Source of the DNA: an uncultured Nitrospiraceae bacterium
GTDB taxonomy: Bacteria; Nitrospirota; Thermodesulfovibrionia; Thermodesulfovibrionales; Dissulfurispiraceae
Direction: 5' to 3'
NCBI GenBank assembly: GCA_903822005.1
Contig: CAIJNL010000002.1
Span: 248,001-312,000 of the forward strand
Length of the DNA: 64,000 nt
Below, piece after piece: positions 27,846 to 35,193 of the stretch; position 1 is the first letter of the stretch, and the number at the start of each line of letters is the position of its first letter. The notes below the pieces were generated by a model. That model did not search any database. It had not been told where the DNA came from and saw nothing but the letters and a program-made list of their open reading frames with translations. Made by a program: the position numbers and the translations under genes.

Positions 27846-28151
27846 ATGAAGAAAGCAATAGGCATTCTGGTGATTGCAATACTCTGCATGGCGGTCTTTT
27901 CCCCTGTCCTGATGGCAGCTGAAAAGGGCTATGAGCTGAAAGCAGGCGCGGTATCAGTCAAGGAAGTCCTGATTGAAAATACCGGCAAAAGAGTAATCCT
28001 CCGGCTCGAATCTGGTGAGAACCTTGAAGGAACTGTGAGCAGGGTCGGAGACCTTGTCGTTCATATCTCAAAAATAGCTACCCGGGAATATTACGACGCA
28101 GTAGTCCGCATTGACAGGATAAGCGCGGTAATATTCAAAGTACGCGGCTGA
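27846..28151 (+). CDS. Small exported protein with Sm-like segment
   Basis: A 101-residue protein with a clear signal peptide (MKKAIGILVIAILCMAVFSP, cleavage after LMA). The mature part contains a short beta-rich stretch (VILRLESGENLEGTVSRVGD, then VVHISKIA) that resembles an Sm/Hfq-like fold by pattern only. Its periplasmic location argues against RNA binding. The start is fixed by GGGAGG before the ATG. It lies 62 bases after the chemoreceptor gene on the same strand and may be co-transcribed. The function is unknown. Confidence 0.75.
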   Translation: MKKAIGILVIAILCMAVFSPVLMAAEKGYELKAGAVSVKEVLIENTGKRVILRLESGENLEGTVSRVGDLVVHISKIATREYYDAVVRIDRISAVIFKVRG

Positions 28152-28186
28152 GTCTTCCTGGCGGAGCGCTAACGGTAATAAAACAG

Positions 28187-28206
28187 AGGGGACAACTGTC
28201 CCCTTT
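28187..28206 (+). terminator. Short intrinsic terminator
   Basis: AGGGGACA and TGTCCCCT form an 8-bp inverted repeat with a 2-base centre, followed by TTTAT. It ends the chemoreceptor/small-protein unit just upstream of the broken methyltransferase gene. Confidence 0.55.
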
Positions 28207-28209
28207 ATA

Positions 28210-28854
28210 ATGGAAACCTTCAACTATATAAATTATCTGGTCCTTGCCCTGCTTGTAATTGCTTGGTGCGTTTTGCACAGTGCAATGATATCAATATCAG
28301 TAACGGAATATCTGGATAAATGGCGAGGACCGCTGTATCGTTTTTACCGGCTCTTTTTCAATGTTATCGCAATACTGACGTTGGTGCCCGTAATTATGTT
28401 TGCCTCGTCGGTGCGGACGGAGCCAATATTCAACTGGGACGGCTATATGCGTATAATCTAGATAATCCTCTTCGGAATATCCGCCCTGCTGTTTTTTCTT
28501 GGAGGACGCCGGTATAGTGCAGAACAATTCATCGGACTTAAACAGGTAAGAGTGAAAACCTCCGGCAGGGCAGTATCCCATGCCGGAAAACTCGATACTT
28601 CGGGTGTTTTGGCTGTTACCCGCCATCCCTGTTATGTCGCCTCCATTCTGATCATTTGGGCAAGACCTCTGGACATATCCGCAATTCTTGTAAATGTTAT
28701 ATTCACCTGTTATCTGATTGCGGGAACTTTTATAGAAGAGAGAAAGCTTGTAAGGGAATTTGGCGATCAATACCGCACCTATCAAAAGAGAGTATCCATA
28801 TTGATTCCATACAAATGTTTGAAGCCAAAAATAATAAAACAACATAGCAACTAA
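28210..28854 (+). pseudogene. Isoprenylcysteine methyltransferase-like protein, interrupted by one amber codon
   Basis: An otherwise open frame of 214 codons with a single in-frame TAG at 28459-28461. The N-terminal part (to GYMRII) has two membrane spans. The part after the TAG resumes in the same frame with IILFGISALLFFLGG, then the family's RHPCYVASILIIW and EERKLVREFGDQYRTYQKRV motifs. These are typical of the ICMT/NnrU-like membrane methyltransferase group, which adds methyl groups to thiols or lipids using S-adenosylmethionine. One base change (CAG to TAG) explains the break. It could be a recent null mutation, a sequencing error, or suppressed in vivo. There is no strong ribosome site. 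Confidence 0.8.
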
Positions 28855-29012
28855 AACCGTGGGCACTATAGTTGAATGCCCGTTCACGCTCGCTAAAGAA
28901 AGTAAAATATAAAGAAGGTTATACGTCAAACAAGGTGCAAAATAGCATTGGATTCTTATATAATCTTTACAAAGGCAAACATTAAATATTGTATATTAAA
29001 AGGAAGGCATGC

Positions 29013-29900
29013 ATGGCAAATGTAAGGCAACCACTCGCTGAAGTCTTCGGCCACTTGATTAATGACCATACAGAAAAAGCCGTTAGATATCGCTCTCATC
29101 GTCTTTGTCCTTTTAATAATAAAGTACCGAATTGTACGAAAGATAAAGCGAAAGACCCTCTTGGCGTTTGCAGTATTTACCACGAAGACCATCCAGTACT
29201 AACTTGTCCTATCAGATTTCGTGAAAACTGGATAATTACCGATGACGCTGCTTCTTTCTTTTTTCAGAACAATGCTAATTGGAGTTCTTTAACTGAAGTG
29301 CGTTTGAATGACGCTCAAGGAAAGTCCGCTGGGAATATTGATGTTGTTCTTGTTGCTTATAACGACAAAGGAAAGATTTATGATTTCGGAGCGCTGGAAG
29401 TTCAGGCTGTATATATTTCAGGGAATGTACGTGAACCTTTCGAGTACTTTATGAAAGACCCAAAAGTTCGGGCATCAATGGATTGGTCTAAAGAGCCCAA
29501 CTATCCCCGGCCTGATTACCTCTCATCCTCACGGAAAAGACTTGCACCTCAACTTCTTTTCAAGGGCGGCATCCTGCATAGTTGGCAAAAGAAAGTAGTT
29601 GTTGCATTAAATAAGACATTCTTTGACACTCTACCAAAGTTGAAAAGAGTCCATAAATCCAAAGCAGATATTGCGTGGCTTATTTACGATTTGGAACTCA
29701 TTAAAGAAAAAGGCAATGAAGTCGGCAGATATTCGCTAAATAAAGTGGACGAAGTCTTCACCGAGTTCGAACCTGCTCTTATTTCAATAACCACAGCATC
29801 TCCTGGAAAAGTAGATGACTTTATAAAGCTTCTTCAGGAAAAACTAGACGATCAGATCGAAACGCCTCCTATTAACAAAACAATTGAGAAGCCCTTCTAA
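29013..29900 (+). CDS. NotI-family type II restriction endonuclease
   Basis: A 295-residue protein matching the NotI family. The N-terminus has EVFGHLIND, and four cysteines (C32, C41, C53, C65) in the contexts LCPF, NCTK, GVCSI and LTCPIR fit the iron-binding FeCys4 site of NotI. The catalytic pattern is Asp110 (GNIDVVLVAY) with Glu129-x-Gln131 (DFGALEVQAVYISG), as in the D...ExQ nuclease centre of NotI. Start at MANVRQ is set by AAGGAAGG five bases upstream. The adjacent adenine methyltransferase starts one base after its stop. The gene is clearly AT-richer than its surroundings, suggesting transfer. The recognition site cannot be read from sequence. Confidence 0.85.
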   Translation: MANVRQPLAEVFGHLINDHTEKAVRYRSHRLCPFNNKVPNCTKDKAKDPLGVCSIYHEDHPVLTCPIRFRENWIITDDAASFFFQNNANWSSLTEVRLNDAQGKSAGNIDVVLVAYNDKGKIYDFGALEVQAVYISGNVREPFEYFMKDPKVRASMDWSKEPNYPRPDYLSSSRKRLAPQLLFKGGILHSWQKKVVVALNKTFFDTLPKLKRVHKSKADIAWLIYDLELIKEKGNEVGRYSLNKVDEVFTEFEPALISITTASPGKVDDFIKLLQEKLDDQIETPPINKTIEKPF

Positions 29901-29901
29901 A

Positions 29902-30894
29902 ATGACTACTCGCAAACAAACACTATTATTCCCCGGAGCACAAGGCAAATTTGAAATGCCTAAGCCAGTTAACGTAGCGTCTGTTCCACAACGAAGTCCT
30001 TTTCGGTATCCAGGCGGGAAAACGTGGTTTGTGCCGACATTCAGGCAATGGATTGCGACTATCCATCCAAAACCCACTATCCTAGTTGAACCTTTTGCAG
30101 GAGGAGGGATTATTAGCCTGACGGCACTTTTCGAGAATTTGGTTCAAGATGCAATTATGGTTGAGCTTGACGACGAGATTGCTGCAGTATGGGAATCCAT
30201 CGTTAATGCTGACGCTGAATGGCTTGCGAACCGCATTCTTACTTTTGAATTATCCAAAGAATCAGTTATAAATGAGATCAGCAGAATTCCTTGTACTCAA
30301 AGAGAAAAAGCATTTCAGACAATTCTTAAAAATCGAACATTCCATGGCGGAATTCTCGCGGAAGGCTCCGGATTTCTCAAATACGGAGAGAATGGTAAAG
30401 GCATTCATTCACGTTGGTACCCTGCCACTATCGCCAAAAGATTTGTAAATATAAATCACTTTGCTACAAGAATCGATTTCCGTTGCGATGACGGATTAAA
30501 GGTAATACAAGAATTTTCTGACAGAAAAGATGCGATATACTTTATAGACCCTCCATATACTGCCGGAGGGAAGCAGGCAGGCAAGCGATTATATAAACAT
30601 TATAGTCTCGATCATGAGCAATTATTTAGTTTATGTGAAACTTTGAAGGGCGATTTCTTAATGACATACGACAATGCAGAAGAAGTCAAGAACATGGCTC
30701 GACGCCATAGTTTTCAAATGCGCTTAATCCCAATGAATAATACGCACCATGCAACGCTGGAGGAATTGGTAATTGGTAAAGATTTATCTTGGATGGACGC
30801 TTTTCCCTCGGTCCATGAACCTGAAACTACATATGTAGCCCAAAAAATCAGAAAAAAACGGACTACCAAACCTCTGAAACCGGATGTGGCATAA
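29902..30894 (+). CDS. D12-class adenine-N6 DNA methyltransferase
   Basis: A 330-residue modification enzyme that should methylate adenine in the nuclease's recognition site. Motif X is FRYPGGK (34-40), motif I EPFAGGG (63-69), and the catalytic motif IV is DPPY near residue 216, in the order of the alpha (Dam/D12) class. Start at MTTRKQT, one base after the nuclease stop, probably by coupling; an upstream in-frame TTG is less likely. Base composition matches the nuclease gene and differs from flanking genes. The pair forms a compact type II restriction-modification system. Confidence 0.9.
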   Translation: MTTRKQTLLFPGAQGKFEMPKPVNVASVPQRSPFRYPGGKTWFVPTFRQWIATIHPKPTILVEPFAGGGIISLTALFENLVQDAIMVELDDEIAAVWESIVNADAEWLANRILTFELSKESVINEISRIPCTQREKAFQTILKNRTFHGGILAEGSGFLKYGENGKGIHSRWYPATIAKRFVNINHFATRIDFRCDDGLKVIQEFSDRKDAIYFIDPPYTAGGKQAGKRLYKHYSLDHEQLFSLCETLKGDFLMTYDNAEEVKNMARRHSFQMRLIPMNNTHHATLEELVIGKDLSWMDAFPSVHEPETTYVAQKIRKKRTTKPLKPDVA

Positions 30895-30971
30895 AGTCGT
30901 CAACCCGCTTAGCACAAGAATAATCTTGCACCATCTAAATTACCTTTTCAATAAGGGTAGTAACAACTAAT

Positions 30972-32510
30972 ATGGGATACCGGGAAATCACGCTAAAACT
31001 GCCCACGGATTACTCTGAGGAACAACTCAGGGCTGAGATTGCGAAAGAACTGATTATCAGGGACTTCACATACCAGATAGAGAATAAAAGTCTTGACGCC
31101 AGAAAAAAAACGAATATTCACTGGCTGCTGCGCGTTGGCATCATATCACCCGAGATAAAGAGCGGAGAACCTTTCAGCCCGCCATCACTGGATATACCCC
31201 TTAAGAAAAGAACTGCAAAAGCTGTTGTCGTCGGAAGCGGGCCGGCTGGTTTTTTTGCGGCAATGGTGCTGCAGAAAGCAGGCATCAATACGACCCTGAT
31301 CGAAAGAGGGTCAGAGGTAGACAAGAGGGCCAGAGACATAAGGGAGTTTGAGACTGCCGGCACATTCAGCCCTGTCAGCAACTATTCTTTCGGTGAAGGC
31401 GGGGCCGGGACATTTTCAGACGGCAAGCTGACCTCGCGCACCAAATCCATCTCACTCGAAAAACGCTTTATCCTCTCCAGCTATGTCGATGCGGGCGCTC
31501 CGGAAGAAATAAACTACATGGCGCATCCCCATCTTGGCAGCGACAACCTCCGCGCCATCATGCGCAACCTGCGGAAACAGTTTCTTGAAATTGGCGGAAG
31601 TATCCGGTTCGAAACCATGCTTGAAGACCTGAACGTTGCTGATGGCAGGGTGCAGGCGGCAGTAACCGGCTCCGGACGGATCGATGCAGATTATTTCATC
31701 ATCGCGCCCGGACATTCGGCTTATGAAACATATCGCATGCTCATGAAAAACGGGGTACTGTTCCGCTCCAAACCTTTTGCCATAGGTTGCCGGGTGGAGC
31801 ACCCGCAGGAACTCATCAACATGGCCCAATGGGGCCGGGCTAAATTGCCGGGGGTAAGGGCCGCCGAATATCGCCTGACCTCTCCGGGAGATGGAAACTT
31901 GCCCGTTTATACATTCTGCATGTGTCCTGGCGGAAATGTCGTGCCTGCGACAGCATATAAAAACACGAACATCGTAAACGGCATGAGCCGGTTTAAACGG
32001 AATGGGAAATTCGCCAATGCTGCCTGTGTTGCAGGGCTCAGCCTGTCAAAACTTTTTGGCAGGGAGATCGGACCATTGGAAGCCCTTGACTGGCTCGGAG
32101 ATCTGGAGGAAAGTTTTTTCCAATATTCCGGCGGATATCAGGCCCCTTGCTGCGGCATTAAGGACTTCATATACAGGAAGGCGTCTTCAAAGAACTTTGA
32201 ATCAAGTTACCCGCTCGGGCTGAAACCGGCGGCATTATGGGAGATGCTTCCTGCTGCGGTAAGCGATTCTATTGTGGATGGTCTTAAGGACTTCAGCAGA
32301 AAAATCAGGGGTTTCGAAACAGGTATTATCATGGGCCTCGAAAGCAAGACTTCTGCCCCGATTCAGGTCCAGAGGGAATCCACCGGCTGCTGTACAGGGT
32401 TTGATAATTTATATGTGGTCGGAGAAGGAAGCGGGTATGCCGGGGGCATCATTTCGAGCGGTTCAGACGGTATAAGGGCGGCAATGCATATTATCCAGCG
32501 AACGTCATAA
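30972..32510 (+). CDS. FAD-dependent oxidoreductase, COG2509 type
   Basis: A 512-residue flavoprotein. An N-terminal domain of about 75 residues precedes the Rossmann FAD motif AVVVGSGPAGFFAAM near residue 83. Conserved features of the family follow: SFGEGGAGTFSDGKL near 140, YTFCMCPGGNVVPAT near 315, and the FAD-contacting end YVVGEGSGYAGGIISSG near 480. Members are annotated as uncharacterised FAD-dependent dehydrogenases; no substrate is known. It follows the restriction-modification island on the same strand, but its GC content is that of the core genome. Foldback copy C follows 88 bases after its stop. Confidence 0.85.
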   Translation: MGYREITLKLPTDYSEEQLRAEIAKELIIRDFTYQIENKSLDARKKTNIHWLLRVGIISPEIKSGEPFSPPSLDIPLKKRTAKAVVVGSGPAGFFAAMVLQKAGINTTLIERGSEVDKRARDIREFETAGTFSPVSNYSFGEGGAGTFSDGKLTSRTKSISLEKRFILSSYVDAGAPEEINYMAHPHLGSDNLRAIMRNLRKQFLEIGGSIRFETMLEDLNVADGRVQAAVTGSGRIDADYFIIAPGHSAYETYRMLMKNGVLFRSKPFAIGCRVEHPQELINMAQWGRAKLPGVRAAEYRLTSPGDGNLPVYTFCMCPGGNVVPATAYKNTNIVNGMSRFKRNGKFANAACVAGLSLSKLFGREIGPLEALDWLGDLEESFFQYSGGYQAPCCGIKDFIYRKASSKNFESSYPLGLKPAALWEMLPAAVSDSIVDGLKDFSRKIRGFETGIIMGLESKTSAPIQVQRESTGCCTGFDNLYVVGEGSGYAGGIISSGSDGIRAAMHIIQRTS

Positions 32511-32597
32511 AAACAGACGTTGCATCCACACTGTCTTCGAAGGCTCTGAATCTCGCCTCCGAAGACATCCCTACCAGTAAACTTTATTGTCCTCAGT

Positions 32598-32748
32598 AAG
32601 ACGGCAGGGACAGCCGACTCGATGTCTCGGTGTGACCTTGCTTTAGATCGTTAACAGCCGATAGTGTCATGCGTCTTTTTGACCATGCGGTCGTTAAGTT
32701 AAAGTAGTCTTATTCAGCGAGACAAGAGGGGGGTGTACCTGCCGTCTT
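32598..32748 (+). repeat. Dispersed foldback element, copy C
   Basis: A 151-bp element bounded by the perfect inverted arms AAGACGGCAGG and CCTGCCGTCTT. It contains the same two conserved blocks as copies A and B, CGACTCGATGTCTCGGTGT and TTATTCAGCGAGACAAGAGG (first base varies). It occupies half of the 305-bp gap between the FAD oxidoreductase and RRM genes; nothing else is seen in that gap apart from the RRM leader. A T run follows, so it could act as a terminator. Confidence 0.8.
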
Positions 32749-32815
32749 TTATCTTATGTTACTGTATACTTCTTAATACACAATTACCGGTTATAATTAA
32801 GAGAAGGAGATAAAA

Positions 32816-33196
32816 TTGAATTTACTAGTAAGAAATCTGTCTATTAAAATTACCGAAAAAGAATTACTGCAGATCTTCCAGAAGATCGGGAAGGTGATCG
32901 CGCATAACATAGTCATGGACAAAGACACCGGCCGGTCGAAAGGTTTTGGATTCGTCGAGATGCTGAATGATTATGAAGCCCTGGCAGCCATAAAAGCGCT
33001 TAACGGCAAGCGTATCAGCGGCCAGATTATAAGGGTAAAAACTGCTAATAAAATTGATTATTCAGCCCCGGCAAATGCTGACCGACCCCGTCCGGCGGTT
33101 CGGGCTCCGAGGGAAATGAGGGATACTGGCAGAACGAAAAACACCACTTCGCAGGGTGTTAAGCGCCCGAAGGCCATCCGAAAACAAAGAACTTGA
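32816..33196 (+). CDS. RRM-domain RNA-binding protein
   Basis: A 126-residue protein with a single RNA-recognition motif at residues 1-78: RNP2 is LLVRNL and RNP1 is KGFGFVEM, both with the aromatic positions mostly kept. The tail is basic and proline/arginine-rich (PRPAVRAPREMRD, then VKRPKAIRKQRT), and is probably disordered. Bacterial RRM proteins of this size bind RNA and are often cold- or stress-induced. The start codon is TTG, supported by GAAGGAGAT five bases upstream. It appears monocistronic. Confidence 0.9.
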   Translation: MNLLVRNLSIKITEKELLQIFQKIGKVIAHNIVMDKDTGRSKGFGFVEMLNDYEALAAIKALNGKRISGQIIRVKTANKIDYSAPANADRPRPAVRAPREMRDTGRTKNTTSQGVKRPKAIRKQRT

Positions 33197-33260
33197 GGCT
33201 GGCTCACTAATAAGGCGCTGGCCTCGCCCTCTTTCAACCTGAATCTCGTTTCTTTCAAGC

Positions 33261-33311
33261 TTGACAACTCCTGCCACCTTCCGTAAAATGTTAGTAAGCA
33301 CTTACAAACAT
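33261..33311 (+). promoter_or_regulatory. Promoter and palindromic operator of the tetR-efflux locus
   Basis: TTGACA (33261-33266), a 17-bp spacer and TAAAAT (33284-33289) form a near-consensus sigma-70 promoter. A 24-bp imperfect palindrome at 33288-33311 overlaps the -10 end and start site: each half reads ATGTT, one A/T, then GTAAG toward the centre. Ten of twelve positions pair. The location fits repression by the TetR protein encoded immediately downstream. Confidence 0.8.
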
Positions 33312-33338
33312 ATGCCTGCGAAAGTCTGAGGGCCTTTA

Positions 33339-33953
33339 ATGTCGGAAGTACAGCATTCTACACGGGAAAAGATACTTGAGGCGGCTCTGCGTCTTTTCTC
33401 CCAAAAAGGTTACCTCGGAGCAACCACCAAGGAGATTGCCGCCGAGTCAGGGGTCGCGGAGGTCACACTTTTCAGGCATTTCTCTTCAAAAGAGGCCCTG
33501 CTCGAAGATGTGCTCACATCCTACACTTATTTACCGGCTCTTAAAGAGATCATCCCCTCTGTATCCAAGCTGCCATATGAAGAAGCTCTTGTCGAGATAG
33601 CGAGGGGGTTCCTGATCACCCTTGATCTGAGGCAGGATTTCATAAAGATAATACATTCCGAGAGGCATCTTTATTCCGAAAAGCTCCTCAAAGGCTATCA
33701 CTCCACCATCAATGAAATATTCGTAACTCTTGCTGCATATCTGTCGGACATGCAGAAAAGCGGGACCTTGCGCGAGTTTGACAGCTTTCTTGCCGCACGG
33801 GCCTTCTTTGGGATGTTCTTTTCTTATTTCACACAATCTCATTTATTAATGTTCAAAAAATATGGTCCCAGCGAAACCGATCATCTCATAAAAGAGTATG
33901 TAGGCTTCTTCGTGCGAGGAACTATTCGGGAGGGGTTAACAAATAATGATTAA
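33339..33953 (+). CDS. TetR/AcrR-family repressor
   Basis: A 204-residue regulator. The N-terminal helix-turn-helix covers residues ~8-55 (REKILEAALRLFSQKGYLGA, then IAAESGVAEVTLFRHFSSKE). The rest is the helical ligand-binding and dimer domain. It lies directly upstream of the RND adaptor gene with a 20-base gap and downstream of a promoter overlapped by a 24-bp palindrome. This suggests an autorepressed efflux operon in which binding of a toxic ligand relieves repression. The ligand is unknown. Confidence 0.92.
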   Translation: MSEVQHSTREKILEAALRLFSQKGYLGATTKEIAAESGVAEVTLFRHFSSKEALLEDVLTSYTYLPALKEIIPSVSKLPYEEALVEIARGFLITLDLRQDFIKIIHSERHLYSEKLLKGYHSTINEIFVTLAAYLSDMQKSGTLREFDSFLAARAFFGMFFSYFTQSHLLMFKKYGPSETDHLIKEYVGFFVRGTIREGLTNND

Positions 33954-33973
33954 ACTTTTGTCCAGAGGCCTGT

Positions 33974-35188
33974 ATGAATAAGGACAGTTTATTTGCGCCA
34001 AAATGCGCATGGCTCATGAAGGGATTGCTGCTGGTCCTTTCAGTAATGCTGGCTGCCTGTTCGTCGAAGAGCGCCCCGCCTGCGCCTGCTGCGCCTGTAA
34101 CCGTGGCTGCCGTACTGCAAAAGGCCGTGCCATACGAAATCCGCACCATAGGAAACATCGAGGCCAATGCGAGCGTCATAGTAAAGTCGCAGATAGGCGG
34201 AATACTTTCAAAAATCCACTTCCAAAAGGGACAGGCCGTCAAAAAAGGCGCCCTGCTATTCACTATAGACCCTCGCCCTCTTCAGGCAACTCTCATGCAG
34301 GCACAGGGCGCGCTTGCCCGCGATACAGCGCAATTGACAAATGCCCGTGATGATGAGAAACGCTACGCCGAACTGGTAAAAAAAGGTTATATATCGAAAC
34401 AGCAATACGACCAGCAGCGTACGGCGGCTGATGCGCTTGAAGCTACCGTAAATGCCGACAGGGCCGCGGTAGAATATGCCAAACTGCAGTTGAGCTATTG
34501 CTTTATACACTCGCCGATCAGCGGATTTCTGGGCGACATACTCATCGACCAGGGCAATATTATAAAGGCAAATGATGATAACAAGTACCTGACCACGATC
34601 AGGCAGGTCCAGCCGATTTCAGTCACTTTTTCGGTCCCTGAAAAATCCCTTGCCGAGATCAAGAAATACAGGGCGCAAAAGCAGCTTGCTGTTGAGGTCT
34701 ATTTTGACGATCCGGCCCAAAAATCCGAAAAAGGCGTCCTCTCCTTCATAGACAATACAGTCGACACCGCCACCGGCACCATTAAACTCAAGGGGACCCT
34801 CAACAATGAAAAGGGCCGTCTCTGGCCGGGTCAGTTTGTTAATGTGCTTCTCTTCCTGTACACACAACAGGATGCCGTTGTAATACCGTCCCAGGCAATA
34901 CAGGCCGGCCAGATGGGTCAGTATGTTTACGTGGTTAACGAGGCCCTGAATGCTGAAGTGCGCCCGGTTGTAGTTGCACGGACCTACGGCGGCGAGTCAA
35001 TTATAGAGAAGGGGTTGAAACCGGGTGAGCGAGTAGTTACCGACGGTCAGCTCCGCGTTGTGCCCGGGGGGAAAGTACAGATCAAGGGTGAACCCGAAGC
35101 TGCCAAAGAGAACGGCACCCCCGCCCCGGAGCAGAAAAAAGAAGGACCTGCTGTACCGGCAAAAACTGAAGAGAAGACGGGGAAATAA
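33974..35188 (+). CDS. RND efflux periplasmic adaptor lipoprotein
   Basis: A 404-residue MexA/AcrA-type membrane-fusion protein linking an RND pump to an outer-membrane factor. The signal peptide ends with the lipobox LAAC (Cys29), so it is lipid-anchored. Features in order are a lipoyl half (VIVKSQIGGILSKIHFQKGQ), a coiled-coil hairpin (about 100-165, with KRYAELVKKGYISKQQYDQQ), the second lipoyl half, and a beta-barrel domain with GQFVNVLLFL. The tail is Lys/Glu/Pro-rich. AGAGG precedes the ATG. The pump gene follows after five bases. Confidence 0.93.
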   Translation: MNKDSLFAPKCAWLMKGLLLVLSVMLAACSSKSAPPAPAAPVTVAAVLQKAVPYEIRTIGNIEANASVIVKSQIGGILSKIHFQKGQAVKKGALLFTIDPRPLQATLMQAQGALARDTAQLTNARDDEKRYAELVKKGYISKQQYDQQRTAADALEATVNADRAAVEYAKLQLSYCFIHSPISGFLGDILIDQGNIIKANDDNKYLTTIRQVQPISVTFSVPEKSLAEIKKYRAQKQLAVEVYFDDPAQKSEKGVLSFIDNTVDTATGTIKLKGTLNNEKGRLWPGQFVNVLLFLYTQQDAVVIPSQAIQAGQMGQYVYVVNEALNAEVRPVVVARTYGGESIIEKGLKPGERVVTDGQLRVVPGGKVQIKGEPEAAKENGTPAPEQKKEGPAVPAKTEEKTGK

Positions 35189-35193
35189 GACAG

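Noticed and set aside
28459-28461. TAG read as pyrrolysine or another recoded residue
   Set aside because: ICMT-like enzymes are not known pyrrolysine proteins, and the window holds no pyl genes; a point mutation or read error is simpler.
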